Made by a program: the position numbers and the translations under genes. From NCBI RefSeq assembly GCF_007828955.1, contig NZ_VIVR01000001.1, forward strand, positions 5,580,001 through 5,644,000: a stretch of DNA of 64,000 bases. The letters are read 5' to 3'. The first letter of the stretch is position 1; each line of letters begins with the position of its first letter. The notes beneath the pieces are model-generated. The model was not told the origin of the DNA, searched no databases, and saw only the letters and a program-made list of their open reading frames with translations. The stretch comes from Kitasatospora atroaurantiaca (GTDB taxonomy: Bacteria; Actinomycetota; Actinomycetes; Streptomycetales; Streptomycetaceae). Positions 17,682 through 26,500 of this stretch are shown piece after piece.

Positions 17682-17714
17682 CCGTGTCACCGTCACCACG
17701 AGGCGGTGACACGG
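17682..17714 (+). promoter_or_regulatory. Second hairpin, directly upstream of the xylG ribosome site
   Basis: CCGTGTCACCG (17682-17692) and CGGTGACACGG (17704-17714) form a perfect 11-bp stem. The stem ends 4 nt before the AAGGAG of xylG. It may tune xylG translation, or it may be an operator. The 179-nt xylF-xylG gap therefore carries two structured elements. Confidence 0.6.
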
Positions 17715-17733
17715 AATGAAGGAGATGGTTCAC

Positions 17734-18513
17734 GTGACAGGCGCACCCGTACTGGCGTTGCGCGGAGTCTCCAAGCGCTTCGGTGCCGTCCAGGCGCTCA
17801 CCGATGTCCACCTGGAGGTCCACGCCGGTGAGGTGGTCGCCCTGGTCGGCGACAACGGCGCAGGAAAGTCGACGCTGGTGAAGACCATCGCCGGCGTCCA
17901 CCCGATCGACGAGGGTTCGATCGAGTGGGACGGCACCCAGGTCGGCATCAACCGGCCGCACGACGCCCAGGCGCTCGGCGTGGCCACCGTCTACCAGGAC
18001 CTCGCTCTCTGCGACAACCTCGACGTGGTCGGCAACCTCTTCCTCGGACGCGAGCTGCGCCGCTTCGGCACGCTCGACGAGGTCGCCATGGAGAAGCGCG
18101 CCAAGGAGCTGCTCGACACCCTGTCGATCCGCATCCCCAGCGTCCGCATCCCGATCGCGGCCCTCTCCGGCGGTCAGCGCCAGGTCGTCGCCATCGCGCG
18201 CGCCCTGGTCGGCGACCCGAAGATCGTCATCCTGGACGAGCCCACCGCCGCCCTCGGCGTCGAGCAGACCGCCCAGGTGCTCGACCTGGTCGAGCGGCTG
18301 CGCGACCGGGGCCTCGGCGTGATCCTGATCAGCCACAACATGGCGGACGTCAAGGCAGTCGCGGACACCGTCGCGGTGCTGCGCCTGGGCCGCAACAACG
18401 GCGTCTTCGAGGTGGCCTCCACCTCGCACGAGGAGATCATCTCCGCCATCACCGGCGCCACCGAGAACGCCGTGACCCGGCGTCAGGCACGCATCGCGGA
18501 GGAAGCGAAGTGA
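17734..18513 (+). CDS. xylG: Xylose-type ABC transporter ATP-binding protein
   Basis: A 259-aa single-domain ATPase with Walker A GDNGAGKST, Q-loop TVYQDLALC, signature LSGGQRQ, Walker B VILDEP and the H-loop LISHN. Most xylose/ribose ATPases are duplicated (about 500 aa); this single-domain form is the usual Streptomyces XylG and must act as a dimer. GTG 17734 is preferred (AAGGAG 9 nt upstream); the in-frame ATG at 17716 overlaps that Shine-Dalgarno. The stop overlaps the xylH start by 4 nt. Confidence 0.93.
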   Translation: MTGAPVLALRGVSKRFGAVQALTDVHLEVHAGEVVALVGDNGAGKSTLVKTIAGVHPIDEGSIEWDGTQVGINRPHDAQALGVATVYQDLALCDNLDVVGNLFLGRELRRFGTLDEVAMEKRAKELLDTLSIRIPSVRIPIAALSGGQRQVVAIARALVGDPKIVILDEPTAALGVEQTAQVLDLVERLRDRGLGVILISHNMADVKAVADTVAVLRLGRNNGVFEVASTSHEEIISAITGATENAVTRRQARIAEEAK

Positions 18514-19769
18514 GCACCAACCCCACCACCACCGAGGCTCCCGCCCCGGCGGTCGACCCCCGCCTGCTGGTCCGCGAGGCCGGCTTCGCCGGTTACGTCG
18601 GCGAGTTCAAGCGCAAGATCAAGAGCGGCGACCTCGGCTCCGTGCCGGTCGTGCTCGGCCTGATCCTGATCGGCGCCATCTTCCAGAGCCTCACCGGCGA
18701 CTTCCTGAACGCCGACAACCTCACCAACATCACCAAGTGGGTCGCGGGCCCCGGCCTGATCGCGGTGGGCATCGTCTTCGTCCTGCTGCTCGGTGAGATC
18801 GACCTCTCGCTCGGCTCGGTGGCCGGTGTCTCGGCCGCCATCGCCTCCGTCCTCTCGGTGCGCTCCGGCCTCAACGAGTGGCTGGCCATCCTGATCGCGA
18901 TCGGCGCCGCCCTGGCAATCGGCGCGCTGCACGGCTTCTTCTTCGCCAAGATCGGCGTCCCGGCCTTCGTGGTCACGCTGGCCGGTCTGCTGGCCTGGAG
19001 CGGCCTGCAGATGTACGTGCTCGGCGACAAGGGCACCGTCAACGTCATCAACGACGGCGTCATCGCCAACCTGGACACCTACTTCCTGGGCGACGGCGAC
19101 ATCGCCTTCACCTGGGCGTTCGCCATCCTCGGCATCGTGCTCTTCGGAGCCGGCCAGCTGCTCGACAGCAAGCGCCGCAGCGCCGCCGGCCTCTCGGCCC
19201 GCCCGATGAGCGAGATCGGCCTGCGCACCGGCGTCATCGCGGTGATCGCGCTGGTCTCGGCGTACATGCTGAACCAGGACCGCGGCCTGCCGCTGCCGCT
19301 GGTGATCTTCCTCGGCATCGTCGTCATCACCGACTTCGTGCTCCGCCGCACCTCGTACGGCCGCCAGATCTTCGCGGTCGGCGGTGGCATCGAGGCGGCC
19401 CGCCGGGCCGGCATCAACGTGGCCTGGGTCCGGATCTCGGTGTTCATGATCTCGGCCGGCATGGCGGCCCTCGGCGGTCTGTTCATCGCCTCCCAGCAGG
19501 GCTCGGCGGACAAGCTGCTCGGCAGCGGCAACGTCCTGATGAACTCCATCGCGGCGGCCGTCATCGGCGGCACCAGCCTCTTCGGCGGCCGTGGCAAGAC
19601 CTGGTCGGCGCTGCTCGGCATCCTGGTCATCCAGTCGATCATCACCGGCCTGGACCTGGTCCACGTCAACCAGGCCATCCAGTACATGATCACCGGTGCG
19701 GTCCTGCTCGGTGCCGTCGTGCTGGACTCGGTCTCCCGCCGGACCCAGAAGTCCTCCGGCCGGGGCTGA
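18510..19769 (+). CDS. xylH: Xylose-type ABC transporter permease
   Basis: A 419-aa integral membrane protein of the BPD_transp_2 family with about ten hydrophobic helices. Family marks include VGIVFVLLLGEIDLSLGSVAG, KIGVPAFVVTLAG and the cytoplasmic RRTSYGRQIFAVGGGIEAARRAGIN coupling segment, then GGTSLFGGRG. It forms the channel with XylG and XylF. GTG 18510 overlaps the xylG TGA (GTGA) and has GGAGGAAG upstream, so translation is coupled. A long palindromic repeat just downstream probably ends the operon. Confidence 0.94.
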   Translation: MSTNPTTTEAPAPAVDPRLLVREAGFAGYVGEFKRKIKSGDLGSVPVVLGLILIGAIFQSLTGDFLNADNLTNITKWVAGPGLIAVGIVFVLLLGEIDLSLGSVAGVSAAIASVLSVRSGLNEWLAILIAIGAALAIGALHGFFFAKIGVPAFVVTLAGLLAWSGLQMYVLGDKGTVNVINDGVIANLDTYFLGDGDIAFTWAFAILGIVLFGAGQLLDSKRRSAAGLSARPMSEIGLRTGVIAVIALVSAYMLNQDRGLPLPLVIFLGIVVITDFVLRRTSYGRQIFAVGGGIEAARRAGINVAWVRISVFMISAGMAALGGLFIASQQGSADKLLGSGNVLMNSIAAAVIGGTSLFGGRGKTWSALLGILVIQSIITGLDLVHVNQAIQYMITGAVLLGAVVLDSVSRRTQKSSGRG

Positions 19770-19788
19770 CAGCAGCCCGCAGGGGCAA

Positions 19789-19871
19789 CCAAGAGGGGCG
19801 CGAGGAACTGCGCGCGGCGGAAGGCACAGGCCTGTCACCTTCCGCTGCGCGCAGTTCCTCGCGCCCCTTGG
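19789..19871 (+). repeat. Intergenic long palindrome, copy A (intact)
   Basis: Left arm 19789-19815 (core GGGGCGCGAGGAACTGCGCGC) pairs with right arm 19847-19871 (core GCGCGCAGTTCCTCGCGCCCC). An inner GCGGAAGG/CCTTCCGC stem continues the structure. It lies 19 nt past xylH and serves as a strong hairpin terminator. It belongs to a family with copies near 31.1, 46.3 and 57.5 kb, all between genes. Confidence 0.85.
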
Positions 19872-19917
19872 TGCTGCATGGTTACACGCCGCTGCATGGC
19901 GTCCGGCAGCTGGACAT

Positions 19918-19923
19918 TAGACT
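19918..19923 (+). promoter_or_regulatory. Candidate dxs -10 box TAGACT
   Basis: TAGACT fits the TANNNT consensus and would give a leader of about 55-60 nt for dxs. The -35 region is not clear. A direct repeat GCTGCATGG (19873-19881 and 19891-19899) lies just upstream and could be a binding site. Confidence 0.4.
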
Positions 19924-19987
19924 CAACCAGTCGGGGTGACCCGCCAGGCCGGACCGTGGTCTGAGAACTGTGAACGAGGAGGAACGG

Positions 19988-21895
19988 GTGGCCCTGCTGA
20001 CCCGCATTCGGGGACCGCGCGATCTCGACCGGCTCACCCCGGCGCAGCTGGCCGCACTGGCCGAGGAGATCCGCACCTTCCTGGTCGAAGAGGTCTCCAA
20101 GACGGGCGGCCACCTGGGGCCGAACCTGGGCGTGGTCGAGCTCACGATCGCGCTGCACCGGGTCTTCGCCTCCCCGCGCGACCGCATCCTCTTCGACACC
20201 GGCCACCAGAGCTACGTCCACAAGCTGCTGACCGGCCGCCAGGACTTCTCCCGGCTGAAGATGAAGGGCGGCCTCTCCGGTTACCCCTCGCGCGCCGAGT
20301 CCGAGCACGACGTGATCGAGAACTCGCACGCCTCCACGGTGCTCGGCTACGCCGACGGCCTGGCCAAGGCGAACAAGATCCAGGGCCACAAGGACCGCCC
20401 GGTGGTCGCCGTGATCGGTGACGGCGCGCTCACCGGCGGCATGGCCTGGGAGGCGCTCAACAACATCGCCGACGCCAAGGACCTGCCGGTCGTCATCGTC
20501 GTCAACGACAACGAGCGCTCGTACTCCCCGACCATCGGCGGCCTCGCCAACCACCTGGCGACCCTGCGCACCACTCAGAACTACGAGCGCTTCCTGACCT
20601 GGGGCAAGGAGGCGCTGCAGCGCACCCCCGTGGTCGGCCAGCCGCTCTTCGACACCCTGCACGGCGCCAAGAAGGGCCTCAAGGACTTCATCGCCCCGCA
20701 GGGCATGTTCGAGGACCTCGGCCTGAAGTACATCGGCCCGATCGACGGCCACGACCTGCAGGCCCTGGAGTCCGCGCTGACCAAGGCGCGCGGCTTCGGC
20801 GGCCCGGTGATCGTGCACTGCCTCACCGAGAAGGGCCGCGGCTACCACGCCGCCGAGAACAACGAGGAGGACCGCTTCCACGCGGTCGGCGTCATCCACC
20901 CCGAGACCGGTCTGCCGATCAAGAGCTCGGGCAAGGACTGGACCTCCGTCTTCGGCGAGGAGATGGTGGCGCTGGGCCGCGAGCGCAAGGACATCGTGGC
21001 GATCACCGCCGCGATGCTCCACCCGGTCGGCCTGGCGCCGTTCGCCAAGGCCTTCCCGGAGCGCATCTTCGACGTCGGCATCGCCGAGCAGCACGCCGCG
21101 GTCTCCGCGGCGGGACTTGCCACCAACGGCCTGCACCCGGTCGTCGCGGTCTACGCGACCTTCCTCAACCGGGCCTTCGACCAGGTCCTGATGGACGTCG
21201 CCCTGCACAAGCTGGGCGTCACCTTCGTCCTGGACCGCGCCGGCGTCACCGGCACCGACGGCGCCTCGCACAACGGCATGTGGGACATGTCGATCCTGCA
21301 GGTCGTCCCCGGCCTGCGGCTCGCCGCCCCGCGCGACGCCGACCAGGTCCGCGCCCAGCTGCGCGAGGCGGTCGAGGTCGCCGACGCACCGACGGTGGTC
21401 CGCTACTCCAAGGGCACGGTCGGCCCGGCCGTCCCGTCGCTCGGCCGGATCGGTGGCATGGACGTGCTGCGCGAGAGCGGCGAGTCCGTGGGCGACAGGC
21501 GCGCGGACGTCCTGATCGTCTCGGTCGGTGCGATGGCCACCACCTGCCTGGAGGCGGCCGAGCTGCTCGCCGCCCAGGGCATCACCAGCACCGTGGTCGA
21601 CCCGCGCTGGGTCAAGCCGGTGGACGCGGCCCTGCCCGGCCTGGCCGCCGAGCACCGGGTCGTCGTCACGGTCGAGGACAACGGCCGGGCGGGCGGCGTC
21701 GGCTCGGCGATCGCCCAGGCCCTGCGCGACGCGGACGTGGACCTCCCGCTGCGCGACTTCGGCATCCCGCAGGAGTTCCTCGACCACGCCAAGCGCGAGG
21801 AGATCCTGGCCGAGATCGGCCTGACCGCCCCGGACATCGCCCGCCAGGTCACCGAGCTGGTGGCCAGGCTGGAGAAGGCCGAGGTCCAGGCGTGA
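19988..21895 (+). CDS. dxs: 1-deoxy-D-xylulose-5-phosphate synthase
   Basis: A 635-aa thiamine-diphosphate enzyme that joins pyruvate and glyceraldehyde 3-phosphate in the first step of the MEP isoprenoid pathway. Visible marks are the TPP-binding GDGALTGGMAWEALNN, HKLLTGR, the central VHCLTEKGRGY, the pyrimidine-domain DVGIAEQHAAV and DRAGVTGTDGASHNG. GTG 19988 is preferred over GTG 19970 because the family begins (V/M)ALLTRI and GAGGAGGA lies just upstream. It is monocistronic, followed by an 11-bp hairpin. Confidence 0.96.
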   Translation: MALLTRIRGPRDLDRLTPAQLAALAEEIRTFLVEEVSKTGGHLGPNLGVVELTIALHRVFASPRDRILFDTGHQSYVHKLLTGRQDFSRLKMKGGLSGYPSRAESEHDVIENSHASTVLGYADGLAKANKIQGHKDRPVVAVIGDGALTGGMAWEALNNIADAKDLPVVIVVNDNERSYSPTIGGLANHLATLRTTQNYERFLTWGKEALQRTPVVGQPLFDTLHGAKKGLKDFIAPQGMFEDLGLKYIGPIDGHDLQALESALTKARGFGGPVIVHCLTEKGRGYHAAENNEEDRFHAVGVIHPETGLPIKSSGKDWTSVFGEEMVALGRERKDIVAITAAMLHPVGLAPFAKAFPERIFDVGIAEQHAAVSAAGLATNGLHPVVAVYATFLNRAFDQVLMDVALHKLGVTFVLDRAGVTGTDGASHNGMWDMSILQVVPGLRLAAPRDADQVRAQLREAVEVADAPTVVRYSKGTVGPAVPSLGRIGGMDVLRESGESVGDRRADVLIVSVGAMATTCLEAAELLAAQGITSTVVDPRWVKPVDAALPGLAAEHRVVVTVEDNGRAGGVGSAIAQALRDADVDLPLRDFGIPQEFLDHAKREEILAEIGLTAPDIARQVTELVARLEKAEVQA

Positions 21896-21973
21896 CACCG
21901 GCCGCGGCCGGCGTCCGGTGACCACCGGTCCTGTAACAGTCCGTCACGTGACTGTCCGATGATCGTACCGAAA

Positions 21974-22004
21974 GCGGGACCGGCTCAGCCGGTGCCGGTC
22001 CCGC
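21974..22004. promoter_or_regulatory. Dyad between dxs and the membrane glycosyltransferase
   Basis: GCGGGACCGGC (21974-21984) and GCCGGTCCCGC (21994-22004) are perfect 11-bp arms. The right arm ends 4 nt before the TAGGTT -10 box (22009-22014) of the next gene, so it covers the -35 region. It is either the dxs terminator or an operator. Confidence 0.5.
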
Positions 22005-22021
22005 CCGGTAGGTTGTCAGTC

Positions 22022-23593
22022 GTGCCCACCGACTCCGCCCGCCGCCTCGCCGCCCTGACCGAACGCCTCCCCGCGCGCGTCCGGACTGGCTACTGGACCA
22101 GAGTGGTCCCGGTGCTGGCCGTGCTCGCGGTGGTCACCCACATCCCGTCCTTCATGCGGCCGGTGTGGAGCCCGGACGAGGGCTACCTCGCCACCCAGGC
22201 CCGGATGCTCGCGGACGGCGGCGTGCTCTACGACACCGTCGTCGACCGCAAGCCCCCACTGCTGCCCTGGCTGTACGAGGCCTGTTTCGCCCTGTTCGGC
22301 TCGACCTCGCTCTGGCCGCTGCGGACCCTCGCGATCGTCGCGCACCTGGCGACGGCCGTCCTGCTGGCCTCGATCGCCCGCGGGCGCTGGGGGAACCGGG
22401 CCGGCGCGGCTGCCGGGGCGCTGTACCTGCTGGTCTCGATCGGGCTCTCCCCGGAGGACACCCAGGCGGCGACCTTCGAGGTCTTCATGCTCCCCGCCAT
22501 GGTGGCCGCCTTCCGGTACGCCGAGCGGCGGCGCTGGCTGGCCGCCGGCATCGCGGTGGCGCTCTGCTCGCTCACCAAGCAGACCGGCGGGGCCGTGCTG
22601 CTGCCGGTGCTCTGGATGCTGCTCCAGGACACCCGCCGACGCGGGGTGGCCTGGCGGCCCGCACTGTTCAAGATCGGCTTCGGTTTCGCGCTGCCGATAG
22701 CGCTGGTCGCGGTGATCCTCACCAAGCCCAAGGGCTTCCTCTTCTGGGTCGTCACCGGCAGCGGCGACTACGCCTCGCTGGGCGGCGCCTGGCTGCAGAT
22801 GACCGGCCGGGCGCTCGGCAACTCGGCGATCCTGCTGGCCGCCGGTCTCGGCTTCCTGGCCCCGCTGGGCCGCCGGCTCTGGCTCAAGTACCGCAGCCGC
22901 CCGCTGCTGCCCCCGCCCGCGGCCACCGGCCGCCGGTGGCCGATCATCTCCTTCGCCGCCGACCCGGCGGAGGCCCACGAGGAGCGCGGCTCGACCACCG
23001 ACCTGTGGGTCTGGCTGCTCTCCTCGGTGATAGCGGTGAGCACCGGCTTCCACTTCTTCGGCCACTACTACCTGCAGCTGATGCCGGTCCTGGTGCTGCT
23101 CGGTGTGGGCGCGGTCAGCACCTCGGCGATCCGCTGGCGGCCGGTGCTGGTCTACAGCACGGTCGCCGCGACGGCCTTCTGGGGCCTGGCGATGTTCTGG
23201 CCCGGCCAGAAGCTGACCCACACCACCGAGGTCGCCACCACGGTCGCCGAGCAGACCACGCCCAAGGACACCGTGCTGGTCTGGGGCATGCACCCCGAGC
23301 TGTACTGGCTGGCCGACCGCCGCCCGGCCTCGCGCTATCTGACGGCCGGCTTCCTGACCAACTTCAGCGGCGGCAAGGACGGCCAGCAGGTCGGCGAGCA
23401 GTACAGCGTCAGCGACGCCTGGCAGACCTTCGACCAGGAGCTGGCCAAGGGGCTGCCCGAGGTGGTGGTCGACGACTCCGGCCGGGCGCCGTACCAGCCG
23501 GTGCTGATCCCGCGCATGGAGAGCCTGCTGGAGACCCGCTACGAGGTGGTCGGGGTCAACGCCGACACGGTGATCTACCGCCTCAAGCGCTGA
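22022..23593 (+). CDS. PMT_2-family membrane glycosyltransferase (ArnT/GT83-like)
   Basis: A 523-aa protein with many membrane helices. The N-terminal loop WSPDEGYLATQARML and DRKPPLLPWLYEACF match the acidic DE loop of lipid-linked-sugar-dependent GT-C enzymes. It probably adds a sugar from a polyprenyl-phosphate donor to a wall or surface polymer outside the membrane. GTG 22022 fits a leaderless mRNA (TAGGTT 7 nt upstream); the longer frame from 21959 lacks a Shine-Dalgarno. Its last 11 nt overlap the last 11 nt of the convergent wall-polymer gene, which suggests a related pathway. Confidence 0.85.
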   Translation: MPTDSARRLAALTERLPARVRTGYWTRVVPVLAVLAVVTHIPSFMRPVWSPDEGYLATQARMLADGGVLYDTVVDRKPPLLPWLYEACFALFGSTSLWPLRTLAIVAHLATAVLLASIARGRWGNRAGAAAGALYLLVSIGLSPEDTQAATFEVFMLPAMVAAFRYAERRRWLAAGIAVALCSLTKQTGGAVLLPVLWMLLQDTRRRGVAWRPALFKIGFGFALPIALVAVILTKPKGFLFWVVTGSGDYASLGGAWLQMTGRALGNSAILLAAGLGFLAPLGRRLWLKYRSRPLLPPPAATGRRWPIISFAADPAEAHEERGSTTDLWVWLLSSVIAVSTGFHFFGHYYLQLMPVLVLLGVGAVSTSAIRWRPVLVYSTVAATAFWGLAMFWPGQKLTHTTEVATTVAEQTTPKDTVLVWGMHPELYWLADRRPASRYLTAGFLTNFSGGKDGQQVGEQYSVSDAWQTFDQELAKGLPEVVVDDSGRAPYQPVLIPRMESLLETRYEVVGVNADTVIYRLKR

Positions 23594-26500
23594 AGCCCGA
23601 CCCCTGGTACTGCTCCGAGTACTCCAGGACCCGGTGCGGCGGGAGCGGAGCGGTCCGGGCGGGCCGCTGCTGCTGCTGCGGGGGCAGGGCCTGGTGCTGC
23701 TGGGGCTCGATGCCGAGGAGGCGGTCGACCAGGCGCGCGGAGGCGTGGCCGTCGTCCCAGGTGCAGAAGGCCTGCCGGAAGCGGGTGTAGCGCTCCTGGT
23801 ACCAGGTGCGTATCTCGTCCGCGTCCCGGACGGCGGCGATCAGCTGGTCCGAGTCGGAGATCAGCGGGCCGGGGGCGTGGGCCTCGAAGTCGAAGTAGAA
23901 GCCGCGCAGCTTGTCCCGGTAGTGCTCCAGGTCGTACGTGAAGAAGAGGATCGGCCGGCCGGTGTTGGCGAAGTCGAACATCAGGGACGAGTAGTCGGTG
24001 ATCAGCACGTCGGTGATCAGTTGCAGCTCGGCGAAGTCCGGGTACTCGGAGACGTCCCAGACGAAGCCGTCGCCGGCGCCCGGCACGGTGTCCACCACGC
24101 TCGGATGGCGCCGGATCAGCAGGACGTGGTCCTGGCCGAGTTCGGCGCGGGCGCGCTCCAGATCGATGCGCAGGTCGAGCCGGTAGCGGCCGGCCGCGTA
24201 GAACTGGTCGTCACGCCAGGTCGGCGCGTAGAGCACCACCCGCTTGCCCGGCGGCAGGCCGATCCGCCGCCGGACGCCCTCGGCGATCGCACCGGCGTCC
24301 CGGGAGTACAGCAGGTCGTTGCGGGGGTAGCCGATCTCGAGCATCTCGTTCTCGAAACCGAAGGCTCGCTTCAGGATCGGCGTGCTGAAGCTGTTGGGGG
24401 AGACCAGCATGCTCCACTGCGGGACCTCCTTCGCCAGCCGGTCCATGTACTGCTGGTCGGCGAAGTGGATGGTCTCGATGTCGTGGCCGATCCGCTTGAG
24501 CGGGGTGCCGTGCCAGGTCTGCACCACGGTCTGGCCGTCGCGCCGCTCGAACCAGTCGGGCAGGTGATTGTTGGCGATGATCCACTTGGCCCGGCCGAGG
24601 GCCTCGTACCAGTCGGCGGACCAGAGCCGGACGGGCGTGACCCCCGGCGGCAGCTCGACCTGGTCGTCCCGGACCACCCAGAGCAGTTCCATCCCGAGGC
24701 GCCGGCGGAGCACCTCCTGGTACACGGCGCGGGGGCTGTCCGAGAACTGGGTGCCCTTGAAGCTGTCGAAGAGCACGGCGTCGCGGACCGGCTGCTTGCG
24801 CGCGGCCGGGTACGTCCGGGTGCGCAGCAGCCGCTGCCGGTAGGGCCCTCGGGCGTCCTCGGGCATGGCCGAGTGCACCTTCAGGGTGAGCCGGTCGTAG
24901 CTGTGGTTCTCCAGGACGTACTTGCGACCCTGGATCTCCGTCGGAGCCGGCAGGCCCAGGACGACCGGGCGGTCGGCCTTGACCGGCAGCCGCTCGCCGT
25001 CCGGGCCGCCGAAGCGGAGGAAGAGGTCCCAGGTCCCCGAGGCCAGCGGCACCTGGCCGGCCAGGCTCTGCGGAGCGTGCGGGTGGATCACGGAGTAGAA
25101 GGTGCCGTGCGCGACCATGGCGGGGAAGGAGCGCTCGTCCTGGTGCTTGCGGTAACGCACCACCAGCTCGGCGTTCTGCACCTCGCCGCCCGACGGGTAC
25201 TCACCCCGCAGGGTCAGGGCGCCGTCCGGCTCCCAGGAGTGGCCGGTGACGACCGGGAGCACGGCGCGTTCGAAGAAGACCAGGTAGCCGTTGCCGTTGC
25301 GGTGGACGACCGCCTCGCGGGTCTCGTTGTCGCCGCTAAGGTGACCGGGCATCGGGTAGCGGCCGTCCGGGACGTCCTCCTGGACGACCGGGTAGAGCGG
25401 CCGCTTCCGGCCGGGTATGTGCAGGCTGACCTTCCAGCCGTTGTTCCCCATGAGCTGGTTGGCCAGGGAGTCGTCCACGACGTGGCCCACGTCGGACGGG
25501 ACCAGGTCGCTCAGCGGTACGGAGACCCGGAAGGCGCACCAGCCGTCCTGGGCACCGCCGGCGTCGAAGAAGACCACCCGGTACAGGTGCTCGCCGCCGG
25601 TCCGCATGCTGCGGATCTTCATCCGGCCCGGCTTCTCGGGCAGCGCGGCCAGCAGCACGCCCTTGAGGACGATGTTCGGGCCGACCAGGTCGTGCCCGGT
25701 GATCCGGGCGCGGACCACCTCGACGCGCAGCTTCAGCGCGCCGTCGATGATGATCGGGAGCACCCGGGTGTTCTTGGCCACGTAGCGGGCCGGCGGGTGC
25801 GAGGCGGTGCCGCTCGGACCGCCGACGATCGAGCGCTTGCGGAACAGCCCGCGGCTGAAGGTGCCGATGGCGATGTCCCAGGTGCCCTCGACCCACTTGC
25901 CGTTCTTCTTGAGGGCCTCCGGGTCGAGGTTGAACTCGTAGCCGGACCAGTCGTAGCAGTAGCGCCCCTGGCCGGAGTTCTCGGTGGCCTGGGGGTGGTG
26001 GGTGGTCCGGGCAGGCCGGATCACCCAGCGGCCGGTGCGCCGCTCGCGCAGCGCCACGGCCTTGAGGGACATCCGGCGCTTGTGCACGTTGAGGTTGCGT
26101 ATGTAGGCGTGCCCGGCGACGCGCAGATGCCCGTCGTCCTCCCAGATCACCTCGTCCAGACCGGTGCTGAGGGCGAGTTCGGAGCTGAGCCGGTAGGTCT
26201 TGCGCGGCACCGGGACGTCGCGGTCCTTGTAGCCGGGCAGCGCGGCGTAGCGGTGCACGCGGCGGACCACGGGCAGCGGGGCGCGCTTGCGCTGGTGCTC
26301 CAGGACGGCCAGCAGCTCGGGCATCAGCCGCTTGCGGACGAGGGTCCACTTGAGCCGGTCGACGGTGGGCAGGGTCTCGATGAGGTCCTGGTCCACGGTG
26401 TCCAGGAAGTCGTTGGTCCGCTGCAGGAAGACCTCGCGGAACTCCTCGTCGGCGTCCGGCAGTACGTTGAGATGGATCATCAGGTCGGACTTGAGAGCGG

